From positions 1-64,000 of the forward strand of contig NZ_PZJP01000007.1 in assembly GCF_003206645.1 (NCBI RefSeq): DNA of 64,000 nt, read 5' to 3'. Positions within the stretch are counted from its first letter, which is position 1; every line of letters begins with the position of its first letter. The translations under genes were made by a program, and so were the position numbers. The notes beneath the pieces are model-generated. The model worked only from the letters and a program-made list of their open reading frames with translations, had not been told where the DNA came from and ran no database searches. The stretch comes from Salinicola aestuarinus. GTDB taxonomy: Bacteria; Pseudomonadota; Gammaproteobacteria; Pseudomonadales; Halomonadaceae. Positions 10,136 to 19,900 of the stretch are shown here, in pieces.

Positions 10136-10167
10136 GACGCCCCCGCCGGGAGACCGGCGGGGGCGTC
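10136..10167 (+). terminator. Stem-loop between convergent genes
   Basis: A 14-bp perfect GC-rich stem with a GAGA loop lies between the transporter (ends 10091) and the convergent amidotransferase (ends 10222). The T tract is poor, so it may act in both directions or stabilise 3' ends. Confidence 0.6.
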
Positions 10168-10221
10168 ATCGTTTCGGCGATCGGTCAGCGACCCGCGAAA
10201 GCGGCGTTATCGAGACGCGGG

Positions 10222-10923
10222 TCACTCACTGTGTGCGTGGGCGGCGTCTACCAGTGCCCGGATCAGGCGCTGCTGCGAACGAGTGAAGAGCAGAAACTCC
10301 GGGTGCCACTGGACGCCGATCAGAAAGGGGTGGGTCTCGCTCTCGATCGCCTGGACCAGATCGTCGCGATCCCGGGCGACCACCTTCAGGCCCTCCCCGG
10401 GACGGTCGACCGCCTGGTGGTGAAGGCTATTTACCTGACAGAAGCGGCGATTGAGAATTTCCGCCAGCCGGCTGAACGGCTCGATCTCCACGCGTTTTCG
10501 TGGCAGCACTGTGCGCCGGTTGCGAATGTGGCGATAGGCCGTCTGGATGTCACCGATCAGGCTGCCGCCGCAGTGGATGTTGATCATCTGCGCGCCGCGA
10601 CAGATTCCCAGGATCGGCGTTTTCAGGGGCAGGTAGTGGCCCAGCAGCGCCAGTTCCAGATCGTCGCGGGCGGGGTCGATACGCACGTCGAGCTGCACCT
10701 CGCCGCCGTAGCGGGCCGCGCCGATGTCGTCGCCACCGCCGATGATCAGGCCGTCGAGTGCCTGTTCGGGCGGCCGCGACGGCGAGAGACGCACCGGGCG
10801 CCCGCCGGCGCGCCAGACTGAGATCCAGTCGCACCACCACGCCAGAAGACTCTTGTGGTCCGACGTGGTGATGCCGATCAGTGGGCGGGAGCGGTCTGAG
10901 GTGTTTTCGTTCGCTGATGACAT
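10222..10923 (-). CDS. Class I glutamine amidotransferase-like (peptidase C26) protein
   Basis: 233 residues from ATG 10921-10923. The peptidase C26/gamma-glutamyl-gamma-aminobutyrate hydrolase fold is shown by LIIGGGDDI, the nucleophile Cys108 in LGICRGAQ, and His207/Glu209 in GVQWHPEF, which complete the Cys-His-Glu triad. Such enzymes hydrolyse gamma-glutamyl amides. The start codon overlaps the stop of the amidoligase gene by one base (TGATG), so both are co-translated. The pair matches the amidoligase/GATase association described by comparative genomics (Iyer and co-workers), where one enzyme forms and the other removes gamma-glutamyl bonds. The substrate is unknown. Confidence 0.88.
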   Translation of the reverse strand: MSSANENTSDRSRPLIGITTSDHKSLLAWWCDWISVWRAGGRPVRLSPSRPPEQALDGLIIGGGDDIGAARYGGEVQLDVRIDPARDDLELALLGHYLPLKTPILGICRGAQMINIHCGGSLIGDIQTAYRHIRNRRTVLPRKRVEIEPFSRLAEILNRRFCQVNSLHHQAVDRPGEGLKVVARDRDDLVQAIESETHPFLIGVQWHPEFLLFTRSQQRLIRALVDAAHAHSE

Positions 10924-11927
10924 CAGTGGTGCATCCAGTGCCGGAGCGAGTCCAGCCATCGGTTGAGCGTCGGCTGCGCCAGATGCTCGAGGTAGGCGGC
11001 GCTGCGCTCGGCGAGGTGCACCGGGTCAGCGGCGAGGCGCTCGACCTCCACCCAGCGGTTCCACTCGACGCTGGCACCCCATTCGGGATCGGAGAGCGAT
11101 GCGTTGGGTAGCCGATAGTGATAGGTCGGGCGGGGCTTGATCAGTGCCTCGCGCAGCACCGGATTGGGATGGTCCGGTCGTAGCCAGGCGAACAGCGGCA
11201 GCAGGTCGAGCTCGCGGTTGCGCGTCGGATTGGCGATCAGATAGTCGTCGATCAGCGTGTCGAGGCTCGGGGCGTAGTCCGGCGCGAGCACCTTGTTGGC
11301 GTAATCGGCGTGGAAAGGTCGCGTGTGGGGCAGCACGTCGCGAGTGACGTCGACCACGATCTGGTGGCGCAGCCAGTCAGCCAGGATCAGATAGGCGCGC
11401 AGATGCGCGAGAATGCTGCCGACGTCCGCCGCCGGGATCTCGGCGTTGAGATGCAGACCGAAGCCGTACATCAGGCTGGCATCCGTGCCCTCGGCGCCGT
11501 GACGCCTCAGCGCGTCGAACAGCTCGTCGACACGTTCGAGCTCGTGCCACGGCAGGGGCGGGCAGACGATCTCGGTGGGCACCAGCCCGGCGACCATATC
11601 CCCGAGCCACTCCCGGGTGCGCGAGTGCAGGCTGGCACGCAGATGGTCGCCCATGCCCGGGGGCTGACCGTCGGTTTCGCGCATGCGCTCGAGCAGCGTT
11701 TCGTCGGGATGGACGTACTTGCTGTCGAGTTCGACGTGAAAGGTGCCCCAGGGAGTATCGGTGACGGAGAGACGATGGGCGCTGTGCTGCTCCACCGTGC
11801 CGCCGAACGTCATCTCGACCAGGCGCGCGGCCTGAATGGGGCCGACGCCGGCGAACTCGATCTCGACGCCGACCTTGCGCGGCTCGCCGGAGGCACTATC
11901 GGCAATCGCGGGGGGTAACAGGGACAC
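10923..11927 (-). CDS. Amidoligase family protein (COOH-NH2 ligase fold)
   Basis: 334 residues from GTG 11925-11927 with AAGGAG 7 nt upstream. The N-terminal VGVEIEFAG and later HVELDSKYV and GFGLHLNAEIP resemble the conserved acidic and His motifs of the amidoligase (PF12224) group, which is related to glutamine synthetase and gamma-glutamylcysteine ligase and forms amide bonds with ATP. Length fits the family. The coupled downstream amidotransferase supports a gamma-glutamyl conjugation cycle for an amine or peptide; the actual substrate is unknown. A cytoplasmic location is likely, since there is no signal peptide or membrane segment. Confidence 0.82.
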   Translation of the reverse strand: MSLLPPAIADSASGEPRKVGVEIEFAGVGPIQAARLVEMTFGGTVEQHSAHRLSVTDTPWGTFHVELDSKYVHPDETLLERMRETDGQPPGMGDHLRASLHSRTREWLGDMVAGLVPTEIVCPPLPWHELERVDELFDALRRHGAEGTDASLMYGFGLHLNAEIPAADVGSILAHLRAYLILADWLRHQIVVDVTRDVLPHTRPFHADYANKVLAPDYAPSLDTLIDDYLIANPTRNRELDLLPLFAWLRPDHPNPVLREALIKPRPTYHYRLPNASLSDPEWGASVEWNRWVEVERLAADPVHLAERSAAYLEHLAQPTLNRWLDSLRHWMHH

Positions 11928-12072
11928 GTAGGGCTCCTTGTCGGCACTGGCCGTCTCGGCAGCGAATCGGCTCGCCGGCGGCGACTCGACGTTGTCAGAG
12001 CATGAATGGATCGGGCCTAGGTTAACACTGCCTGCCGGGTCAGGCCGAGCGGCGATGACGTCCCCGTGCCGA

Positions 12073-12915
12073 TCATCCCCAGTGCATGAGGGCGACGCCG
12101 CAGAGGATCAGCCCGCCGGCGGTCAGCCGCTCTCGTCGCAGCGGCTCCTTGAGCCAGATGACGCCGATGGCAATGGCGAAGAGCACACTGGTTTCCCGCA
12201 GCGCAGCCACCAGCGCGATCGGCGCCTGGGTCATCGCCCAGATCGTGATGCCATAGGCGCCCATCGACAGCGCACCGCCCAGGATCCCGACTCGCCAGTG
12301 CCCGCTCAACTGGCCGAGCACCGCCATACCCCGCAGCGACACCAGTGCCAGCAGCATGCCGGCGCCGTCGAGCAGGAAAAGCCACACCACGTAGCTTGCG
12401 GCATCGCCGTTGGCGCGCGCGCCGCTGCCGTCAGCGAGGGTGTAGCCCGCGATGAACAACGAAGTGACCAACGCGTTGACCAGCGAGGCGCGCTCGAGCC
12501 GATGGTGGCGTCCGCCGGGCAGCGCCATGCAGATGACGCCGAGAATCAGTACGAGGATGCCGACGATACCCAGTACCGTCGGCTGTTCGGCCAGCACGAA
12601 CAGGCCGATCAGCGTCACCAGCAGCGGCGCGCAGCCGCGAGCGATCGGGTAGACCTGGCCGAGATCGCCGACCCGATAGGCGCGCACCAGGAAGATGTTG
12701 TAGCCGACGTGCAGCACGGCCGATACCGCAAGCCACGGCCATGCCGCCGGCTCGGGCAGCGCCACGAAGCCCACGGCGAGCAAGGCAATCACCCCGCATC
12801 CGGCCTGAATTAGCGACATGCTCAACAGCCGATCGAGCCCTACCTTGACCAACGCATTCCAGCTCGCATGCATCAAGGCACCGGCGAGTACGGCGAGAAA
12901 GACGGGCGTGGTCAC
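12073..12915 (-). CDS. EamA/DMT family transporter
   Basis: 280 residues, start GTG 12913-12915 with AAGGAG 7 nt upstream. A much longer frame extends upstream to 14433 but lies opposite recC and is not real. Ten hydrophobic segments in two halves show the drug/metabolite transporter architecture: the first EamA unit begins at FLAVLAGALMHASWNALVK and the second at about residue 150. DMT proteins export amino acids or metabolites through the inner membrane. The substrate is unknown. It is divergent from recC, with a 195-nt spacer. Confidence 0.87.
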   Translation of the reverse strand: MTTPVFLAVLAGALMHASWNALVKVGLDRLLSMSLIQAGCGVIALLAVGFVALPEPAAWPWLAVSAVLHVGYNIFLVRAYRVGDLGQVYPIARGCAPLLVTLIGLFVLAEQPTVLGIVGILVLILGVICMALPGGRHHRLERASLVNALVTSLFIAGYTLADGSGARANGDAASYVVWLFLLDGAGMLLALVSLRGMAVLGQLSGHWRVGILGGALSMGAYGITIWAMTQAPIALVAALRETSVLFAIAIGVIWLKEPLRRERLTAGGLILCGVALMHWG

Positions 12916-13110
12916 TGCGGCTCCTTGGTGGGTAAACCAAACCGGGCAGGCCCGGGGAGGGGACTCGGCGTCGTGCGGGCGGTGACCCGCCAAGCCGGGG
13001 TCGAGGCTCCGCCATCCTAGCCTTTGCGCAGTGGAAGCGTCGACGGCGAGTGATCGATCAGGCCCGTCACGGTAGGATGGCCGCTCGCAATCGACGAACC
13101 CGGAGAGCGG

Positions 13111-16100
13111 ATGTTCAGCGTGCTGCACGCCAATCACCTCGAGGATCTGCGCGATCTGTCGCTGGCTTTGATGCAGCGCCAGCGCCTGCCGCCGCTGACC
13201 CCCGAGACCTATCTGGTTCAGTCCAACGGCATGGCGCAGTGGCTGCGGCTGTCGCTGGCAGAGGCCGACGGCGTGGCCGCCTCGGTGGATTTTCCGCTGC
13301 CCTCGAGCTTTGTGTGGCGGGCGTATCGCGCCGTGCTCGAACACCAGGGCGAAACGATTCCGCTGCAGTCGCCCTTCGACAAGCGTCCGCTTGCCTGGCG
13401 CATCCTGCGGCTGCTCGATGCGCTGATCCTGCGTGATCCGGAGACGTTTGCCCCTCTCGCGCATTATTTGGCGGCCGGCGACCCGGCGGCAGGCGACCCG
13501 GCGGCAGGCGACCCCGCGACAGGCGATCCGGGAGCCGGCGACCCCGAGACCGGCGCGCCGGCGTCGCTCCCCATCGGGCAACACGAGCAGGCCGAGCGCC
13601 AGCGCTGGCAGCTGGCGGTTCGCCTCGCCGATCTCTTCGATCAGTATCTCAACTACCGCCCGGACTGGCTGGCGGCGTGGGAGAGCGGGCACGACGCCCC
13701 AGTGGATTTGCCCGCGGACCAGCGCTGGCAGCCGGCACTCTGGCGGGCACTGCTCGATGACGCCGAGGCCGTGGCAAGAGAGCATCATCGCGCCCGACTG
13801 CATGGACGCTTCGTCGACGCCGCCCGCGCCCTCGACAACCGCCCGGCGGGGCTGCCGCCGCGGGTCTATGTCTTCGGTATCTCGACGCTGCCGGCACAGA
13901 CGCTGGAGGCGCTGCATGCGCTGTCCGGGGTGATCGACGTCTATCTGATGATCACCAATCCGTGCCGGCACTACTGGGGTGACATCGTCTCCGATCGCGA
14001 GGCGATCAAACGGGCCGGGCGACTCTCCGCCCAGGCGCTGGCGCGCCAGCAGACGCGCCATCCGGAAGCGCCGAAGCTCGCCGCCCTCGACGAGCAGGCA
14101 CTGCACCTGCAGGCCAATCCGCTGCTGGCGGCGTGGGGCGCCCAGGGGCGCGACTTCATCGTCGGTCTCTACGAGTTCGAGAGTCAGGACGGCGGCTTCG
14201 ATCTGGAAACGGATCTCTTTCGCGATCCCATCGAGACACCGAGTGATGCCGATCGGGAAGCGACCGGCGAACGCGCGCCGCTGCTCAACCAGATCCAGCA
14301 GGACATTCTCGATCTCGTCCACCCCGGCGAGCTGGCCCGAGAGCGCGGCAAGCGGCGCCTCATCGCCGCCGACGATGCGTCGCTCTCGCTCTACCGCGTG
14401 CACTCGCCGCTGCGCGAGGTCGAGGTGCTTCATGACCGCCTGCTCGATGCCTTCGAGCAGGCAAGTCGCGAAGGCGACCCGCTGCGCCCGCGGGACATTC
14501 TGGTGATGGTGCCGGAGATCGACATCTACGCGCCCTTCATCGAGGCGGTGTTCGGTCAGCTATCGCCCAGCGATCCGCGGCACATCCCGTTCACCATTGC
14601 CGACCAGGTGGCGAGCGAGACCCATCCACTGATGGTGCTGGTGCTGTCGCTGCTGGAGCTGCCGGAACGCCGCCTCGGCGTCAGCGAGCTGCTCGACGCC
14701 CTCGACGTGCCCGCGTTCCGCGCCCGCTTCGACATCGACGAGAGCGAACTGCCGCGAGTGCGCCAGTGGCTGGCCGAGAGCGGCGTGCGCTGGGGACTCT
14801 CCGGTGACCACCGCGCCGCGCTGGGTTTTCCCGCGCTGCACGCCAACAGCTGGGCGTTCGGACTCGAACGCATGCTGCTGGGGTATGCCACCGGCGCGCT
14901 GCCGTCGAGCGGGGCGCACGCCCGCGAGGCGAGCACGACCGCCGGGGAGGGCGCCTGGCAGTTCGATGCCATCGTTCCCTACGATGAGGTGGGGGGGCTT
15001 GAAGCGGACCTCGCCGGACGGCTCGCCGAGCTGATGCAGGTCATCGAGGGCCAGTGTCGCGCGCTTGGCTCGCCGGCGACACCGCAGACGTGGCTCACCC
15101 GGCTGCGCGAGCTGATCGATGCGGTCTTCCGACCGATGGCGCTGGACGAGCACGACGTGCTGGCGCGGGTCGATCAGGCGCTGTCGCGCTGGCAGGCGAG
15201 CTGCGAGCTGGCCGCCTTCGAGACGCCGATCGGCCTGGCCGTGGTGCGTGATGCACTCAAGGCAGAGCTCGACGACGGCGGCCTGGCCCAGCGCTTCCTC
15301 GCCGGTAAGGTCAACTTCGCTACCCTGATGCCGATGCGCGCGATTCCGTTTCGACAGGTCTATCTGCTCGGCATGAACGACGGCGCCTACCCGCGAACGC
15401 GTCAGCCCCAGGACTTCGATCTGATGGCCCAGCGCCCGCGCCCCGGGGACCGCTCGCGGCGCGACGATGACCGCTACCTGCTGCTGGAAGCGCTGCTCTC
15501 CGCCCGCGACCGGATCACCCTCTCCTGGGTCGGCTTCGACCAGCGCGACAACACCCCGCGTCCGCCGTCGGTGCTGATCGGCGAGCTGCTCGACATGCTC
15601 GAGCAGGGCTACGCGCCGGCCGACATGCCAGCCGATGCCGACATCGAGGCCGCGCTCGCCGCCCGGCTGATCGAGACCCACCCGCTGCAGCCCTTCTCCC
15701 GGCGCTACTTTCTTGCCTCGGACCCGCGCTTCACCTTCGATTCGAGCTGGGAGGCACTGCACCGCGCCGACGCGTCCGCTGGGGCCGTCAGAGAGGACGA
15801 AACCGAAGCCGACGTCGCCGAGATCCGCGCTGGCGAGGCCCAAGAGCCCGAGCCCAGCGCGCCGGCAGAGGCGCTCGATATCGCCGATCTCACTCGCGTA
15901 CTGCGCCGGCCCTGGAGTGTCTATCTCGGCCGCCTCGGCGTGCGCTTTCAGGAGGCGGAGGTGCCCGACGAGGATAGCGAGCCGTTCGTCCTCGACGCGC
16001 TGGAGGACCACACTCTCAAGCGCGAACTGCTCGACGCCGGCCGCCGCGGCGAAGCGCTGACAGTGATGGCGGAGCGGCTGCGTCTGGCCGGCCGGCTACC

Positions 16101-16935
16101 TGCGGCAGGGTTCGGTCTGGCTACCATCGAAGCACCGTTGAAGCGCCTCGAGACCCAGTTGCAGAGCTTTCGTGAGCTGAGCGCCGCGTTGATGCCGTGC
16201 GAGCCGACGGTTCTGCGTTTTAGCGCGCCGCCGACGCCTCAGGCGCCGCCACTGACGCTGGAGTCGCGTATCGACGGGCTGTTTCAGGAAGGCGCGGCGG
16301 CGGCGGGGGAGGCCACTCGGGTACTGATCACGCTGGAGACGAGTCACTTCGGACACTTCCAGACGGGCCGCAGTGACAAGGGGGCCGAGAGCGCCGGGCC
16401 GTGGAAGAAGCTCGGCAAGCCCCATCGACTCTACGCCGGCTACCTGCGCTGGCTGCTGGCCAACGCCGCCGGAGAGACACCCTGTCGCTGGACCGCGCTG
16501 TTCGAGGATCGCTGGCTGGAGTTTCCCGCGCTGGGCCGGGTGGAGGCCCGGGCCACGCTCTCCGGCTGGCTCGAGCGCTGGTGGCGTGCCTTTCGCCGAC
16601 CGCTGCCGGCGGTCAGCGAGCTGACCCGCAGTCTCTGGGCCGAATGCACCCGCGAGCATCTCGCCGAGATCGAACGCGGCGAGCCGCTGGCGCCACCCCT
16701 GCGCGACAAGCTCGCTGCCGAGTTCGAATCCGGCGGTTATCAGCGCGACTCTCTGATCCAGCGGGAAGGGGGGCTGGGTCAGCTGTGGCGGGACTTCGAG
16801 TCGTTCACCGCGGCCAACGGGGTGGCGGAGACGGTGCGCCACTATCAGCCCTTTCTCGATGCCCTGCTCGGCGCCTCGCAGCGGCTTCACCGTGCCACCG
16901 CTCATGAAGGCCAGACCGCGGGAGAAACGTCATGA
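13111..16935 (+). CDS. recC: Exodeoxyribonuclease V subunit gamma
   Basis: 1274 residues, slightly longer than the usual 1120-1160. RecC is the Chi-scanning subunit of the RecBCD helicase-nuclease that processes double-strand ends. The N-terminus FSVLHANHLEDLRDLSLALM and LVQSNGMAQWLRL are characteristic, as are FREVEVLHDRLL-like helicase remnants (about residue 430) and LLGMNDGAYPR (about 750). Extra length comes partly from an Ala-Gly-Asp-Pro repeat (13471-13560) and from an Ala/Glu-rich stretch near residues 885-925. It overlaps recB by 4 nt (ATGA), so the operon is translationally coupled. The start is ATG 13111 with CGGAGAG upstream. Confidence 0.95.
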   Translation: MFSVLHANHLEDLRDLSLALMQRQRLPPLTPETYLVQSNGMAQWLRLSLAEADGVAASVDFPLPSSFVWRAYRAVLEHQGETIPLQSPFDKRPLAWRILRLLDALILRDPETFAPLAHYLAAGDPAAGDPAAGDPATGDPGAGDPETGAPASLPIGQHEQAERQRWQLAVRLADLFDQYLNYRPDWLAAWESGHDAPVDLPADQRWQPALWRALLDDAEAVAREHHRARLHGRFVDAARALDNRPAGLPPRVYVFGISTLPAQTLEALHALSGVIDVYLMITNPCRHYWGDIVSDREAIKRAGRLSAQALARQQTRHPEAPKLAALDEQALHLQANPLLAAWGAQGRDFIVGLYEFESQDGGFDLETDLFRDPIETPSDADREATGERAPLLNQIQQDILDLVHPGELARERGKRRLIAADDASLSLYRVHSPLREVEVLHDRLLDAFEQASREGDPLRPRDILVMVPEIDIYAPFIEAVFGQLSPSDPRHIPFTIADQVASETHPLMVLVLSLLELPERRLGVSELLDALDVPAFRARFDIDESELPRVRQWLAESGVRWGLSGDHRAALGFPALHANSWAFGLERMLLGYATGALPSSGAHAREASTTAGEGAWQFDAIVPYDEVGGLEADLAGRLAELMQVIEGQCRALGSPATPQTWLTRLRELIDAVFRPMALDEHDVLARVDQALSRWQASCELAAFETPIGLAVVRDALKAELDDGGLAQRFLAGKVNFATLMPMRAIPFRQVYLLGMNDGAYPRTRQPQDFDLMAQRPRPGDRSRRDDDRYLLLEALLSARDRITLSWVGFDQRDNTPRPPSVLIGELLDMLEQGYAPADMPADADIEAALAARLIETHPLQPFSRRYFLASDPRFTFDSSWEALHRADASAGAVREDETEADVAEIRAGEAQEPEPSAPAEALDIADLTRVLRRPWSVYLGRLGVRFQEAEVPDEDSEPFVLDALEDHTLKRELLDAGRRGEALTVMAERLRLAGRLPAAGFGLATIEAPLKRLETQLQSFRELSAALMPCEPTVLRFSAPPTPQAPPLTLESRIDGLFQEGAAAAGEATRVLITLETSHFGHFQTGRSDKGAESAGPWKKLGKPHRLYAGYLRWLLANAAGETPCRWTALFEDRWLEFPALGRVEARATLSGWLERWWRAFRRPLPAVSELTRSLWAECTREHLAEIERGEPLAPPLRDKLAAEFESGGYQRDSLIQREGGLGQLWRDFESFTAANGVAETVRHYQPFLDALLGASQRLHRATAHEGQTAGETS
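13471..13560 (+). repeat. 15-bp in-frame minisatellite in recC
   Basis: Six 15-bp units encode AAGDP-like pentapeptides (AAGDP three times, then ATGDP, GAGDP, ETGAP). All copies keep the reading frame. The linker is low-complexity and probably surface exposed. Confidence 0.85.
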
Positions 16936-19900
16936 CCGCCGACTCACGCGGCGCCCTCGAGCCGACGCCGGGCATGACGCCCGACACGCCCACGCACGCA
17001 TCCGACCCCGCAGGCGATGGCGGCATCGTGCCGCTGGCGCTCGATACCCTGCCGTTGACCGGCGAGCATCTGATCGAGGCGAGCGCCGGCACCGGCAAGA
17101 CCTTCACCCTCGCTGCGCTCTACGTGCGTCTGGTGCTGGGACCGATGCCGGGGCGCGAGACGCTCGACTTTCCCCGGCCGCTGACGCCGCCGGAGATTCT
17201 GGTGGTGACCTTTACCGAGGCCGCCACCGCCGAGCTTCGCGGGCGGATCCGCGGGCGTCTGAAGCAGGCGCGGACGTGGCTGCTGGCCGCGGCTGACAAG
17301 CGCGACGATGGCGTGCTGGACATCCTGCTCGCGCCGCTCGCCAACGCCGGGGAGGCGGCCTGTCGCGACGGCGCGCGGCGCCTCGATCAGGCCGCGCGGC
17401 TGATGGACGAGGCCGCGATCTTTACCATCCACGGTTTCTGCCAGCGCATGCTCACGCGCCATGCCTTCGATGCCGGCGCGCGCTTCTCTGCCGAGCTGCT
17501 GCAGGAGGGTCGCACGCTGCTCGCGCAGACGGTGGCCGACTACTGGCGCCGCGAATTCTACCCCCTCGACGCGCGCTGGCAGCGTCAGATCCGGGCCGAA
17601 TGGAGCGGCCCGGAGGCGCTGGCCGATGCGCTGCGTCCACTGCTCAGCGACGGCGCGCCCCAGCCGCTGTGGGTCGCTGGCGCGCCGATACAGGCGCCGG
17701 CGTCACTGGACACGCTCTTCGCCGGTCTCGAGCGCGAGCTACAGGCCCGCCAGACCCTCGAAGCGGCCCTCGTCGCCCACTGGGATCGGGAGACGATTCG
17801 CCAGGTGCTGGAAGCGGCGTTCGACGCCGACGCCCTCAAGAAGAACAGCTACAAGCGCGAGGAGCTGGAGACGCGGCTGGCAGGCGTCGAGACCTGGCTC
17901 GAGCAGGGTGTTTTCGACGCCGCCGACGAGGTCACCGACAGCAGCGGTCGCTTCTGGCTCTCTCAGGCGAAGCTCGAAGGCGCAACCAAGAAAAGTGCGA
18001 CGGCGCCGACGCATCCGTTCTTCGCCGCGCTGGATCGATTGGCCGAGACCGATACGCCGTTTGCGGCCATCCGCGATCAGGTGCTGGTCCACGCCCGCGA
18101 CCGTATCGCTCAGGCGTTCGCCGCCGAGAAGCGCCGGCGCGGGCTGTGGGAATTCGCCGATCTGCTCAACGACCTGGATGCCGCGCTGGCGCCCCCCGCG
18201 GGGGATGACAGCGGTGCCGCCCAGCGGCTCGCGGCACGCATTCGCGCCGAGCTGCCGGTGGCGCTGATCGACGAGTTCCAGGACACCGACCCGGTCCAGT
18301 ACCGTATCTTTTCGCGCATCTACCGCCAGGCGCCAACCGCGGCGCCGCCAACGGCGATGCTGATGATCGGCGATCCCAAGCAGGCGATCTACGCCTTCCG
18401 GGGGGCCGACATCCATACCTACCTGGGCGCGCGACGGGCGACGCCGAGTCGCTTCACGCTGATGCGCAATTTCCGCGCCAGCGAGGCGATGGTCTCGGCG
18501 ACGAATGCGCTCTTCGGTGGACATCCCCAGCCCTTCGGCAGCGACGAGATCCCCTTCATCGCGGTCGAGGCGCAGGCGAAGGCGACCCGCCTGGTGGCGG
18601 CGGACGGCAGCGACGTCCCGGCGCTGGGCACCTGGTGGCCGGACAGCGAACGACGTGGCCAGGGTGAGTATCAGGCCGAGATGGCGGCGGCGACCCGGGG
18701 GGAAGTCCAGCGGCTGCTCGAGGGCGCCTGGCAGTTCGAACGTGCCGCTGGGCGGACCCCGGTGCGTCCCGCGGATATCGCCATTCTGGTGCGCAACGGC
18801 CCGGAAGCGCTCAAGGTGCGCCGCGCCCTGGCCGACGGCGGCATCCGCAGCGTCTATCTCAGCGAGCGATCCAGCGTGTTCGACACGCCGCAGGCGTTCG
18901 AGCTGCTGCAGCTTTTCGAGGCGGTGGCCCAACCGCGGCATGATGCCCGCCTGAAGGCCGCGCTGGCCTCCAACCTGCTCAACGACAGCCCGCAGGCGCT
19001 GGCCCCGCTGCTGGCCGACGAGATCCGCTGGGAGCGCGAGGTGGAGCGCTTCGGCGACTATCAGCGCCAGTGGCGCCGGCGGGGGCTGCTGCCGATGCTG
19101 CGCACGGTGATGCGTGATTTTGGCGTCGCCGAGCGCCTCGCCCGGCGCCCGGACGGCGAGCGGGCGCTCACTGACCTGCTGCATCTGGGGGAGCTCGCTC
19201 AAAACGCCCAGCAGCACCTCGATGGCGAGCAGGCGCTGCTGCGCTGGTGGCACGGCGCGCTCGAATCCGGGGTGGAATCGCTCGACAGTCAGGCGCTCAG
19301 CCAGCGGCTGGAGAGCGACGAAGACCTGGTCCGGGTGATCACGGTGCACAAGTCCAAGGGGCTCGAGTATCCCATCGTGCTACTGCCATTCGCCTGCTCC
19401 TACCGTCCGGCGGAGCCGGATCGCCAGAGTGGCCTGCTGGCACTGCTGGCACTGCGGGCCCCCGAGGGCGAAGGCGAGGTGATGGTTGCCGACCCCAGCG
19501 ACGCGCAGAAACAGCAGGCGGAGCTCGCCCGGCTCGACGAGGACGTTCGACTGCTCTACGTCGCGCTGACCCGAGCCGCCTTCGCCTGCCGGCTGGGCGT
19601 GGCCTATGTGGCGCGTGGGCGCAGTCGCAGCGGGTCGATGCACGAGACCGCGCTGGGTCGGCTGCTCGGCAGTGACTCGGCCGACGACGGCGACGCCTTG
19701 CTGGCGCGTCTCAGGCGTGCCGAGTCGAACGGCTGGCTCGCCGTGGTCGAGCCGCCGGAACTCCCCGATCACCGCGTGCGGCTCGAGGCGGCGTGCGCCG
19801 AGGTGCAGCCCGCGCGGCGCTTTCACGGCACGATCGATGACGACTGGTGGATCGCTTCCTACACCTCGCTGATCAGCGACGCGCGCCGGGGACGGCTCGG

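Noticed and set aside
12916..14433. Long minus-strand open frame continuing upstream of the EamA gene
   Set aside because: It is antisense to recC, has no matching motifs, and a good GTG start with AAGGAG exists at 12915.
17739..19349. Minus-strand open frame of 536 codons inside recB
   Set aside because: Antisense shadow of a high-GC gene; no protein motifs or ribosome site.
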